From contig CAJOHJ010000006.1 in assembly GCA_905234265.1 (NCBI GenBank), positions 109,011 through 173,010 of the forward strand: 64,000 nucleotides of DNA. The letters run 5' to 3'. A program made the position numbers and the translations under genes. Shown piece by piece: positions 50,585 through 58,891 of the stretch. The notes under the pieces were generated by a model. That model did no database searches and was not told the DNA's origin. It saw only the letters and a list, made by a program, of their open reading frames with translations. Position 1 is the first letter of the stretch. Each line of letters starts with the position of its first letter. Source of the DNA: an uncultured Prevotella sp. GTDB lineage: Bacteria; Bacteroidota; Bacteroidia; Bacteroidales; Bacteroidaceae.

Positions 50585-53035
50585 ATGAAACTGCGTTTTC
50601 AAGTAGAGTACAGGACGACTTTTGGCGAAGAGCTGGTTCTGAACGTTGTCAGAGCCGACGGCAGCCAGAAAGCCGACCGCCACAAGATGCAGACCGCCGA
50701 CAAATGCATCTGGCGTTGTGAAATATCGAAGGCCCAGAAGGCCGGCACCGTGGTCCGCTACTATTACAGTCTCTGGCGTGCAGGCAAGGAAGTCCGCACG
50801 GAGTGGCTCGTGGTGCCTCACTGTCTGGAGCTGGCAGCTTTGCGCGGCACGTCGTATACTGCCTACGACCACTGGATAGACATTCCCGAGGATGCCCACA
50901 TGTACAGCACGGCATTCACCGATTGCGTCATGGCCCGTGAGTGCCAGCCGAGCGAGGCCACGGAATACCGCCGCACGGTGCGCCTGAAGGTGCGCAGTCC
51001 GCAACTGCGTGCCGACGAGTGGCTTGCCGTTGCCGGCCAGCCTGAGTGCCTTGGCAGCTGGGACCCGCGGAAAGCCGTTCCCATGGCCGAACACGAATAC
51101 CACGAGTGGGTTGTCAGCCTTGATGCTGCACAACTGCCCCGCGACGGCTTCGAATTCAAGTTCATCGTGCTTTCTTCCAAGCATCATCAGGAAATGTGGG
51201 AACACTCCATGAACCGTTACATCGCCCTGCCCGCGATTGCCGACGGCGAGGTGGTGGTCTACGAGCTGCCGCAGGCCGAATTTTCCATCTATCCATGGCG
51301 TGGTGCCGGCACCCTGGTGCCTGTGTTCTCCCTGCGCTCAGAAGGCTCGTTCGGTGTCGGCGATTTCGGCGACTTGAAGCTGATGGCCGAGTGGGTGGCA
51401 AAGACCGGGCAGCATGTGCTGCAGATTCTGCCCATCAACGACACCATTATGACCGGTACGTGGCAGGACAGCTATCCTTACAACAGCATCAGCATCTATG
51501 CCCTGCATCCTCAGTATGCCGACTTCCGCCAGATGCCTCCGCTAAAGGACGAGAGCCTGCGGCGCCACTTTGAGAGCCTTCGCCAGGAGCTGAACGCGCT
51601 GCCGCAGATTGACTACGAGCGCATGATTGCTGCAAAGATGGACTACCTGCGCCGCCTCTACGAGCAGGAATGGGCGCGCCTGCGCAGCCAGCAGGACTTC
51701 AAGAAGTTCTTCGACGGCAACAGCCACTGGCTGCAGTCGTATGCCGCCTACTGCATGTATCGCGACAAATACTCCACTCCCGACTTTACGCAGTGGCCGC
51801 AGGAGGCCACGCTGGCCGCTGCCTTGCAGCGTCCGTCGGCACAGACACGCCACGAAATGAACTTCTGGTATTTCGTGCAGTATCACTTGGACCGCCAGAT
51901 GCGTGCCGCTCACGAGCATGCCCGCAAGCACAAGGTTATCCTGAAGGGCGACATCCCCATCGGCATCAGCCGCGACGGCGTGGAGGCATGGGTGGAGCCG
52001 CGCTACTTCAACATGAACGGGCAGACCGGTGCGCCGCCAGACCAGTTCTCTGCCGACGGACAGAACTGGGGCTTCCCGACATACAACTGGGACGTCATGC
52101 TGGCCGACGGCTGCCAGTGGTGGCAGCGGCGCTTCCGCAAGATGGCCGAATATTTCGACGCCTACCGCATCGACCACGTGCTGGGCTTCTTCCGCATCTG
52201 GGAGATTCCCGTGCCGCAGAAGTCGGGCCTTGAAGGCCAGTTCGTTCCGGCGCTGGGCCTTAGCCGCGAGGAAATAGAGAGCTATGGCATCAAGGGACAC
52301 GACGACCTCTTCCTCCCCGACCATAAGCGCCGCGACCGCTGGCATCCGCGCATTGCCGTGCAGTTCCAGGAGCCTTACGAGAGGCTTACGGAGGGCGAGA
52401 AGTATAACTTCAACCGTCTTTACGACGACTATTTCTACCACCGCAACAACCAGTTCTGGTATCAGGAGGCCATGAAGAAACTGCCGCGCCTCACGCAGGC
52501 TACGCGCATGCTCTGCTGTGCCGAAGATCTTGGCATGGTGCCTGACTGCGTGGCCTGGGTGATGAACGAGCTGAAGATACTGTCGCTGGAAATCCAGTCC
52601 ATGCCCAAGGAGCCGATGGTGCGCTTCGGCCACCTTTCGCACAACCCTTACCGGTCGGTATGCACCATTACCAACCACGACATGCCGACTCTGCGCCAGT
52701 GGTGGGACGAAGACTATGAGCGCACGCAGGACTACTTCAGCACCATGCTCTACCACAACGAGCAGGCGCCGCATCCGCTGCCGGGGTGGCTGGCAAAGGA
52801 AATCATCAGCCGCCATCTCACCTCGCCGTCCATGCTCTGCCTCATTTCGCTGCAAGACTGGCTGGCCGTCAGCGAGCAGCTGCGACTGCCCGACGCCAAT
52901 GGCGAGCGCATAAACATTCCTGCCAATCCGCGCCACTACTGGCGCTACCGCATGCACCTCACCATCGAGCAGCTGCTGCAGGCCGACGAACTGAACGACA
53001 CGCTCAAGACGCTGGTGAGCCAGAGCGGGCGATAG
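50585..53035 (+). CDS. malQ: 4-alpha-glucanotransferase (GH77) with N-terminal starch-binding modules
   Basis: 816 residues. The N-terminal ~270 residues hold two CBM20-like modules (MKLRFQVEYRTTFGEELVLN; then VRLKVRSPQLRADEWLAVAG, GQPECLGSWDPRKAVPM). The GH77 barrel follows: SFGVGDFGDLKLMAEWV, QDSYPYNSISIYALHP, KGDIPIGISRDGVEAWVEP. Catalytic residues expected: Asp530 in AYRIDHVLGFFRIWE, Glu647 in CAEDLGMVP, Asp699 in TNHDMPTLRQWW. The enzyme rearranges alpha-1,4-glucans during glycogen or maltodextrin use. The CBM20-GH77 layout is usual for Bacteroidetes. Confidence 0.96.
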   Translation: MKLRFQVEYRTTFGEELVLNVVRADGSQKADRHKMQTADKCIWRCEISKAQKAGTVVRYYYSLWRAGKEVRTEWLVVPHCLELAALRGTSYTAYDHWIDIPEDAHMYSTAFTDCVMARECQPSEATEYRRTVRLKVRSPQLRADEWLAVAGQPECLGSWDPRKAVPMAEHEYHEWVVSLDAAQLPRDGFEFKFIVLSSKHHQEMWEHSMNRYIALPAIADGEVVVYELPQAEFSIYPWRGAGTLVPVFSLRSEGSFGVGDFGDLKLMAEWVAKTGQHVLQILPINDTIMTGTWQDSYPYNSISIYALHPQYADFRQMPPLKDESLRRHFESLRQELNALPQIDYERMIAAKMDYLRRLYEQEWARLRSQQDFKKFFDGNSHWLQSYAAYCMYRDKYSTPDFTQWPQEATLAAALQRPSAQTRHEMNFWYFVQYHLDRQMRAAHEHARKHKVILKGDIPIGISRDGVEAWVEPRYFNMNGQTGAPPDQFSADGQNWGFPTYNWDVMLADGCQWWQRRFRKMAEYFDAYRIDHVLGFFRIWEIPVPQKSGLEGQFVPALGLSREEIESYGIKGHDDLFLPDHKRRDRWHPRIAVQFQEPYERLTEGEKYNFNRLYDDYFYHRNNQFWYQEAMKKLPRLTQATRMLCCAEDLGMVPDCVAWVMNELKILSLEIQSMPKEPMVRFGHLSHNPYRSVCTITNHDMPTLRQWWDEDYERTQDYFSTMLYHNEQAPHPLPGWLAKEIISRHLTSPSMLCLISLQDWLAVSEQLRLPDANGERINIPANPRHYWRYRMHLTIEQLLQADELNDTLKTLVSQSGR

Positions 53036-53069
53036 GAGAGGGACAGACACAAGTTAATAGTGGAAGGCG

Positions 53070-54134
53070 ATGACAGTAGACGAACTTTACATGCGGCGCT
53101 GCCTGCAGCTGGCGGCTCAGGGCATCGAGGGGGCAAGGCCCAACCCGATGGTGGGAGCCGTCATCGTGGCACCGGCGGACGTAACATGCGGAGATAAAAA
53201 ATTATCTTACGGAGATAATTTCGTAACATGCAGAGATAATTTCGTAACTCGCAGAGATAATTTCGTAACTCGCAGAGATAATTTCGTAACATGCAGCGAT
53301 ACGGGCGGCAGGATAATCGGCGAGGGCTATCACGTGCGCTATGGCGAGGGCCATGCAGAGGTCAACGCCTTTGCATCCGTCAGTGCCGCCGACGAGGCGC
53401 TGCTTCCGCAGTCTACCATGTATGTCTCCTTAGAGCCATGCGCACACTACGGCAAGACGCCGCCATGCGCCGACCTTATTGTGGCCAAGGGAGTGCGCCG
53501 CGTAGTCATCGGCACCGAGGACCCCTTTGCTAAGGTCCACGGCCGCGGCATCGAAAAGCTTCGGGCAGCAGGCATCGAGGTTACTGTGGGCGTCTTGCCC
53601 GACGAGTGCTGGTGGCTCAACCGCCGCTTCTTCACCTACCATGAGAAGCAGCGGCCGTACATCATCCTGAAATGGGCGCAGACGGCCAACGGCTTCATCG
53701 ACGACGGTGGCCGTCCATTGCAGATTAGCAACCGCCAGACGCAGATGCTCTCCCACAAGCTGCGTGCCGAGGAAGACGCCATTCTGGTTGGCCACACCAC
53801 TGCCGAGCGCGAGCAGCCGCGGCTGGACGTCCGCCACTGGCACGGGCGCAATCCGGCACGCATAGTCCTTACCCGCCAGCGGCCATTGCCGATGCTCATC
53901 GGCGACCTTTACCAGCAGGGCATTCAGTCACTTATCGTTGAGGGAGGCCTGCAGACCCACGAGAGTTTCCTGGAGGCCGGTCTGTGGGACGAAGTGAGGG
54001 TGGAGACGTCGACAGCCACCGTTGCCGGCGGGACACGCGCGCCGCAGCTGCCCTCCGGAGTCCAGATTTACGACAGAAAAATCTTTGGCGACAACACTGT
54101 TTGCTGCTATCGCCGTAAGCGTGAAGAAAAATAA
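53070..54134 (+). CDS. ribD: Bifunctional riboflavin deaminase/reductase RibD with in-frame repeat insertion
   Basis: 354 residues. The N-terminal deaminase has MRRCLQLAAQGIEGARPNPM, the zinc site HAEVNA (His95, Glu97) and PCAHYGKTPPCADLI. The C-terminal reductase has RPYIILKWAQTANGFIDDGG and LIVEGGLQTHESFLEAGLWD. Between MVGAVIV and GRIIGEGYHVRYGEG, which are adjacent apart from two or three residues in normal RibD, lie ~43 extra residues (36-79). They consist of the repeated heptapeptide GDNFVTC/RDNFVTR/RDNFVTC coded by the element-B array at 53180-53300. The insertion sits in a strand-strand turn before the zinc site, so activity may be kept. It follows malQ by 34 nt and ends 16 nt from the convergent GH43 gene. 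Confidence 0.95.
   Translation: MTVDELYMRRCLQLAAQGIEGARPNPMVGAVIVAPADVTCGDKKLSYGDNFVTCRDNFVTRRDNFVTRRDNFVTCSDTGGRIIGEGYHVRYGEGHAEVNAFASVSAADEALLPQSTMYVSLEPCAHYGKTPPCADLIVAKGVRRVVIGTEDPFAKVHGRGIEKLRAAGIEVTVGVLPDECWWLNRRFFTYHEKQRPYIILKWAQTANGFIDDGGRPLQISNRQTQMLSHKLRAEEDAILVGHTTAEREQPRLDVRHWHGRNPARIVLTRQRPLPMLIGDLYQQGIQSLIVEGGLQTHESFLEAGLWDEVRVETSTATVAGGTRAPQLPSGVQIYDRKIFGDNTVCCYRRKREEK
53180..53300. repeat. Element family B array inside ribD (21-nt units)
   Basis: Four near-identical 21-nt units (GAGATAATTTCGTAAC followed by a variable ATGCA or TCGCA) plus a diverged leading copy. Each unit is exactly seven codons, so the reading frame is kept. Confidence 0.92.
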
Positions 54135-54150
54135 GGCAGAAATGCTGAGG

Positions 54151-55173
54151 TCAGAGCTTCGGCCATCCGTCTGACGTCCACGTGATGTTGCGCTGTATGA
54201 GCATGGCTGCACCGCCCTTGGTTGCGCTGTAGCCATGGCAGATGAAAATGTCCTGGCCGTCGATGGTGTAGGCCGCACAGTGTCCGGCAGCCTCCCATTC
54301 CTGCTTGTCGCCCTCAAGGAAAATGGTGCCTCCGCCGTCGGCCATGTCGCGGCCCTCGCAGTCGAGGTAGGGACCGCCGACAGTCGTGCTGCGGCCTACG
54401 GCGACGCGGTAGTTGCTCTTGGCTCCGCGGCAGCAGTAGTCCCAGGACACAAAGAGATAGTAGTAACTGCCGTGCCGGAAGATGAAAGGAGCCTCTATGG
54501 CGTTGGCGCCTGCATAGCGTGATGTGGGATTCTGCTCACTGACAACTGCGTTTGGCGAATGGCGGCGTGCAATGGTGCGTGGCCGCTCGCCGCTGGCAAT
54601 GTGCATGGTGCTGTCGAGGCGTGCCAGCTGAATGCCGTCCCAGAAGGAACCCCAGACAAGCCAAGGCGTGTCGGTGGCGTCGTCGATGACGAAGTTCGGG
54701 TCGATGGCGTTCCAGTTGTCGCGGTTGGAACGCGAGGCGACTATGCAGCCCTCGTCTTTCCAGAGGTTGTCGCCCAGCGCGCGGCTGCTCAGCAGTCCGA
54801 TGGCTGAGCAGTTCTTGCCGAAGGTAGAGCAACTGTAGGCCATCCACCAGCGGCCGTGCCACCTGATGACGTCGGGCGCCCAGACATGGCTGTCGAAGCC
54901 CGGCACGGAGTCGGCAGTCCACTTCGGGATTACCGTCATCACCGGCGTGGGCAGAACGGTCCATGACTTGCGGTCTTTCGATGTCATCTGCTGTATGCCC
55001 CTGCCGGTGCTATATATATAATATGTGTCGCCGTCCTTGGCCATCACCGGGTCGTGCACCATCGGCGTCTCCGTGACAAAGGCCTCGCGAGCGCCGTGCC
55101 TGCGCGTCTGTGCTGAAAGGCATAGGCCAAAGACAATGAATGTTGTCAGCAAAAGCAGTTTCTTGTATGTCAT
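54151..55173 (-). CDS. GH43 family arabinanase-like glycosidase
   Basis: 340 residues from ATG 55173 (MTYKKLLLLTTFIVFGLCLS signal peptide). The five-bladed propeller of GH43 shows the catalytic base VHDPVMAKDGDTYYIYSTGR, WAPDVIRWHGRWWMAYSCS, the pKa modulator AIDPNFVID, and the acid NAIEAPFIFRHGSYYYLFVS. The pattern fits endo-1,5-alpha-arabinanases, which cut the arabinan side chains of pectin, matching the CE8 esterase elsewhere in the window. An in-frame GTG at 55224 would add residues read from the neighbouring element-A half copy. It is convergent with ribD. Confidence 0.93.
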   Translation of the reverse strand: MTYKKLLLLTTFIVFGLCLSAQTRRHGAREAFVTETPMVHDPVMAKDGDTYYIYSTGRGIQQMTSKDRKSWTVLPTPVMTVIPKWTADSVPGFDSHVWAPDVIRWHGRWWMAYSCSTFGKNCSAIGLLSSRALGDNLWKDEGCIVASRSNRDNWNAIDPNFVIDDATDTPWLVWGSFWDGIQLARLDSTMHIASGERPRTIARRHSPNAVVSEQNPTSRYAGANAIEAPFIFRHGSYYYLFVSWDYCCRGAKSNYRVAVGRSTTVGGPYLDCEGRDMADGGGTIFLEGDKQEWEAAGHCAAYTIDGQDIFICHGYSATKGGAAMLIQRNITWTSDGWPKL

Positions 55174-55200
55174 GTGTTCTTTATGGTTAGCCAGCTTGTC

Positions 55201-55235
55201 GGCAGCAAATTTTTCACTTTTCACTTTTCACTATT
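55201..55235. repeat. Half copy of element family A (TTTTCAC type)
   Basis: GGCAGCAAATTTTTCAC followed by TTTTCAC units between the GH43 and MscS genes. It has the same core and 7-nt unit as the right arm at 2162-2192. Confidence 0.7.
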
Positions 55236-57558
55236 CCCTTTTAATATGTACATCCTGCTGTGGGAACGGTATTTCGATGCCGTTCTCGTTCAGAGTGTCG
55301 TAGATGCACCGCAGGACGTCGCTGACGACATACGACTTCTTGACGGCATCGGCCCAGACGAACATCTTGAAGTTGATGCTGGAGTCGCCAAGCTCGCCGA
55401 CGACCGACTTGACCTGCTTCTCCGGGTCCATCCACTGGTGGTTGAGGCTGTTGACGGCGGCATCCACCAGCGTCATGGTCTGCTGCAGGTTGCTGCCATA
55501 GGCAACGCCGTAGGGGATGACCTGAAGGACGTAGCCGTGGTTGCGGGTGAGGTTCTTGTAGTTCTTGGAGAACAGCTGCGAGTTCTGGAAGGTGATGACC
55601 TCGCCGTAGAGCGATTCGACGACCGTCGACGTGTAGCTGATGCTTGTCACCTTGCCCGTCGTGCCGTCCACCTGTATCCAGTCGCCAACCTTTATGCGGC
55701 CGGCCATGAGCGATATGCCGTAGTAGATGTTCTCGATGATGTCCTTCGAAGCGAAACCGATACCAGTCGACAAGCCGCCTGTAACCACCATCAGCCACTC
55801 CATGGATATTCCCATGATGCTCATGGTGATAAGGAACCAAGAACCCCAGATAATTACTTGCACGACATTCTTGCCCATCACTTCGCGGCTGGCAGCTGTC
55901 TGTGGGTCTTTGATCTGGTAGTGCATGCGCAGCAGCTTCAGCGAAGTGCTGTTCAGATACTTGAACAAGAACCAGAGGGCAATGACTATTGTCAGCGAAA
56001 TGATGCTTACCTTAAGGTTGGAGAGGTTGATGAAGTTGGTGTTGAATATCTGCCAGCAGATGTCGCTGAGGTTGAAGACGTCGGCTGCCCAGTAGATGCT
56101 GAGCATGATGGAACCGACGCTCATCACCGGCAGCAGTACCTGGTAGACAAGGTCGTAGAGCCATGTCTGCGTGATGGGCTTCTCGTCGTAGTTGCGCTTC
56201 AGGCGGTAGAGCTTCAGATACTGCGTGGCGCAGGTGATGGTCAGCACGCACGTCAGCTGCATCATCCACCAGATGAGTGCCTGCACGGCCATGAGCGTGT
56301 AGCCCATCCATGAGCATACCACGCTGATGAGGAACACCAGCAGCGATATGTAAGAATAGAACATGTCGGAGCGCGGAATGTTCTGATTGTGCCTGTGGAT
56401 GACGTTCCACTGCCAGAGGGCGCACAGCAAGAGAATCGGCGGAAAGAGAATGTTTACCAGCTCGTTGGGAATGAGGATGATGCGGAAGGCAATCACCAGA
56501 AAGCTGACAACAAGCAGGGGAGTGTAGATGCGGAAGGCGCTCTTTATCTGGTTGCCGTTGACGCGCAGCAGCAGGGAAATGAGGATAACGCCTATCAGCC
56601 ACGCATATTCTACCAGCAAGTTTGACGCCATGATGAAGAAGTTCTGCTTGGTGACGGCACGCACCACGCCGAGAATGATGGCGAAGGTGACCGTCGTCGT
56701 GGCCATTGTTATGCATGCGCGCTTCTTCATGAACTCCTGCGTGCGGAAGCGCTTGGGAACGACATAGCGTATGACGCCCATGTTGAGCATCGTTGCCAGG
56801 AAGCCGTAGAGGACCACAGAGAACAGAAGGCCGAAAATCCAGCGGCTGTCCCACTGAGAATTCTCCGTAGGCTGGTATTTCTTCTTGACGTTGGTCTTTA
56901 CCGACTTCCACTGTGAGTCCCAGTGTGCAATGATTTGGAAATAATTGCTGTTGCCGTTGCGGAAGATGCTTGTCTGTATGTCGTTGTACCGCTTTTGCGC
57001 GTAGTCGTTGAGGCGCAGCAGCCGCTGCTCCGTGAGGTCGTAGTATTTGATGTAGTCGAACAGCGTCTGCCGGTTTTCTTCCAGCGAGTTGCGGATGTTT
57101 GTTGCCAGCGTGAGGCAGATGTTGCGGTCGGTTTTTGCCTTCTGGCTCATCTCCATGAAGTGCATTGCCTTGAGGCTTCCTATCAGAGAGTCGTAGCGGG
57201 CAATGTCTGACTCCACTTTCTGCATGAAAGCCCTGAAGGGAAGCTGCTGCTGGTGGAACTGCTGATACTGCTCGGTGGCCTCATGGCATGCGTAGGTGAG
57301 GTCGAACACATAGTCCTGCTTCTGCGAGTAGAGCATCAGCGAGTTCTGGTTAGACTGCTGCAGGGCTGTCATCAGCTGCAGGCGCACGGTCTCGCTGCGC
57401 TGTCGGTTTTGCTCTATCATGTTCGAGAGCTCGCGGTGGTAGCTGACCAGCTCCTGGCGTAAAATCTGAAGGGTCTGCTCCAGGTCTTTCTCTTTCAGCA
57501 CGGCATGGGCGCCGACGCTCAGCAGGAGGAGCAGGGTAAAGGTGATAAGACGTTTCAT
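55231..57558 (-). CDS. Large MscS-family mechanosensitive channel
   Basis: 775 residues from ATG 57558 (signal peptide MKRLITFTLLLLLSVGAHA). The periplasmic N-terminal ~240 residues are coiled coil (LEQTLQILRQELVSYHRELS). About ten membrane helices follow. The pore helix and cytoplasmic MscS domain read VVTGGLSTGIGFASKDIIEN, IYYGISLMAGRIKVGDWIQV and YGEVITFQNSQLFSKNYKN. Such MscK/YbiO-like proteins release solutes under osmotic downshock. Divergent from the sugar kinase gene, with its own promoter. Confidence 0.93.
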   Translation of the reverse strand: MKRLITFTLLLLLSVGAHAVLKEKDLEQTLQILRQELVSYHRELSNMIEQNRQRSETVRLQLMTALQQSNQNSLMLYSQKQDYVFDLTYACHEATEQYQQFHQQQLPFRAFMQKVESDIARYDSLIGSLKAMHFMEMSQKAKTDRNICLTLATNIRNSLEENRQTLFDYIKYYDLTEQRLLRLNDYAQKRYNDIQTSIFRNGNSNYFQIIAHWDSQWKSVKTNVKKKYQPTENSQWDSRWIFGLLFSVVLYGFLATMLNMGVIRYVVPKRFRTQEFMKKRACITMATTTVTFAIILGVVRAVTKQNFFIMASNLLVEYAWLIGVILISLLLRVNGNQIKSAFRIYTPLLVVSFLVIAFRIILIPNELVNILFPPILLLCALWQWNVIHRHNQNIPRSDMFYSYISLLVFLISVVCSWMGYTLMAVQALIWWMMQLTCVLTITCATQYLKLYRLKRNYDEKPITQTWLYDLVYQVLLPVMSVGSIMLSIYWAADVFNLSDICWQIFNTNFINLSNLKVSIISLTIVIALWFLFKYLNSTSLKLLRMHYQIKDPQTAASREVMGKNVVQVIIWGSWFLITMSIMGISMEWLMVVTGGLSTGIGFASKDIIENIYYGISLMAGRIKVGDWIQVDGTTGKVTSISYTSTVVESLYGEVITFQNSQLFSKNYKNLTRNHGYVLQVIPYGVAYGSNLQQTMTLVDAAVNSLNHQWMDPEKQVKSVVGELGDSSINFKMFVWADAVKKSYVVSDVLRCIYDTLNENGIEIPFPQQDVHIKRE

Positions 57559-57616
57559 CGGTTCCGGAGAATTATTTTCAGCAATGTGCAAAGGCTCTTT
57601 GCCGTCATTGCGGCGG

Positions 57617-57624
57617 CAAAGATA
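57617..57624 (-). promoter_or_regulatory. -7 promoter element for the MscS gene
   Basis: TATCTTTG on the minus strand, ~58 nt upstream of ATG 57558. Confidence 0.62.
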
Positions 57625-57688
57625 TGAAATAAGTGAGAGAAATGGAATAAAAAAATTGTTTTTCTTTCCTTGTTTTGCGCATTATTGC

Positions 57689-57696
57689 TACTTTTG
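57689..57696 (+). promoter_or_regulatory. -7 promoter element for the sugar kinase gene
   Basis: TACTTTTG, ~78 nt upstream of ATG 57775. It makes the more upstream in-frame start (57670) impossible. Confidence 0.62.
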
Positions 57697-57774
57697 CACT
57701 CTGGTGATTACAAATTGTCTGCCATTATGGCGGCAGCAGTGATTTCACCTTTCATTACTTATTTTCACTTTACA

Positions 57775-58671
57775 ATGATTCTCATAGCAGACAGCGGCAG
57801 CACCAAGACCGACTGGGCCTTGTCGACAGGAGCAGCAGACGGCAGTCTGGAACTTTTCGCCACGCAGGGCATTAACCCTGTTCATCAGTCGGAAGACTGC
57901 ATTTCCGGCATTATAGCCAGCGAGCTGATGGCCCGTCCGACTGCGGATGTCACAACAAATGGTTCGCAGGCCCCCAGTCCTACGGTGGATGCCGCGACAG
58001 TCAGCGAGGTTCACTTCTATGGTGCCGGCTGCTCTGCGGAGCGCGCGCCGCTGGTGGCACAGGTGCTGCGCAGGTTTTTCCCGTCGGCAGTGGTGACGGT
58101 TAGCTCCGACATGCTGGGAGCGGCGCGTGCCGTCCTTGGACGCAGCGAGGGCATAGCGTGCATATTAGGCACAGGCGCCAACAGCTGTCTCTATGACGGC
58201 GAAAAGATTGTGGGCAACACGCCGGCCCTGGGCTATATTCTGGGCGACGAGGGCAGCGGCGCTGTGCTGGGCAGGCTGTTCGTGAATGCAATCTTCAAGA
58301 ACCCGGCCTTCAGCAGCCTGCGCGACGAGTTTCTGGCTGAACAGAACATGCAGATGGCCGACGTCATCGACCGCGTATACCGTCAGCCTATGGCCAACCG
58401 CTTTCTGGCCTCGGCGTCGCTGTTCATAGGCCGCCGCATCGGCAATCCCTTGCTCAGCGACCTGGTGGTTGGCAACTTCCGCAGCTTCTTCAGGTGCAAC
58501 ATAGTGCCTTATGGCCGCCGCGACCTGCCGATAGGCTTTGTCGGCAGCATGGCTTGCCACTACAGGCAGCAGCTCTGCGAGGCTGCCGCTGCCGAAGGCT
58601 TTGTTGTCGGCCGCATCTTGCAGAAGCCGCTGAATGACATCGTAAAGTATCATGTAAAGAGCGGAGAGTGA
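57775..58671 (+). CDS. BadF/BadG-type ATPase, N-acetylglucosamine kinase-like
   Basis: 298 residues from ATG 57775. The ASKHA phosphate-1 motif is MILIADSGSTKTDWALS; phosphate-2 and adenosine motifs are IACILGTGANSCLYDGEKIV and GYILGDEGSGAVLGRLF; IGFVGSMACHYRQ follows. The family phosphorylates amino sugars, here probably N-acetylglucosamine or related muropeptide sugars. An extra stretch around residues 55-80 (TADVTTNGSQAPSPTVDAAT) is a lineage-specific loop. The C-terminus KSGE comes from the first unit of a 21-nt repeat array that runs past the stop. Confidence 0.88.
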   Translation: MILIADSGSTKTDWALSTGAADGSLELFATQGINPVHQSEDCISGIIASELMARPTADVTTNGSQAPSPTVDAATVSEVHFYGAGCSAERAPLVAQVLRRFFPSAVVTVSSDMLGAARAVLGRSEGIACILGTGANSCLYDGEKIVGNTPALGYILGDEGSGAVLGRLFVNAIFKNPAFSSLRDEFLAEQNMQMADVIDRVYRQPMANRFLASASLFIGRRIGNPLLSDLVVGNFRSFFRCNIVPYGRRDLPIGFVGSMACHYRQQLCEAAAAEGFVVGRILQKPLNDIVKYHVKSGE

Positions 58672-58720
58672 CATGTAATAAGCGGAGAGTGACATGTAAT
58701 AAACGGAGAGTGACAAGTGT
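58645..58720. repeat. 21-nt tandem repeat at the end of the sugar kinase gene
   Basis: CGGAGAGTGACATGTAATA-type units start at 58662, 58683 and 58704, exactly 21 nt apart. The first supplies the kinase stop codon. It shares the CGGAGA start and unit length with element B but otherwise differs. Confidence 0.8.
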
Positions 58721-58738
58721 TCCGCTGGACACAATACT

Positions 58739-58779
58739 GCCGGGCAGCCTGCTGTGTTTGACTATGCAGGCTGCCCGGC
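58739..58779. terminator. Strong hairpin between convergent sugar kinase and clostripain genes
   Basis: GCCGGGCAGCCTGC (58739-58752) pairs perfectly with GCAGGCTGCCCGGC (58766-58779). The T-run is poor on both sides. The rest of the gap up to 58891 shows no gene I can support. Confidence 0.6.
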
Positions 58780-58891
58780 GCCGTTTGCAGTCGGCAGAAA
58801 GCCTTTCGGTGTGTCTGCCTTCGTTGGTTTTCTCGCCGCAGACGCGAGTGGTGCTGGTTATTCCACAGACCTCCGAGGCCAGACAGCCGGA

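Noticed and set aside
53180..53300. Possible CRISPR array
   Set aside because: Units are tandem without unique spacers, are read in frame within ribD, and no cas gene is present. The same holds for the other element-B arrays.
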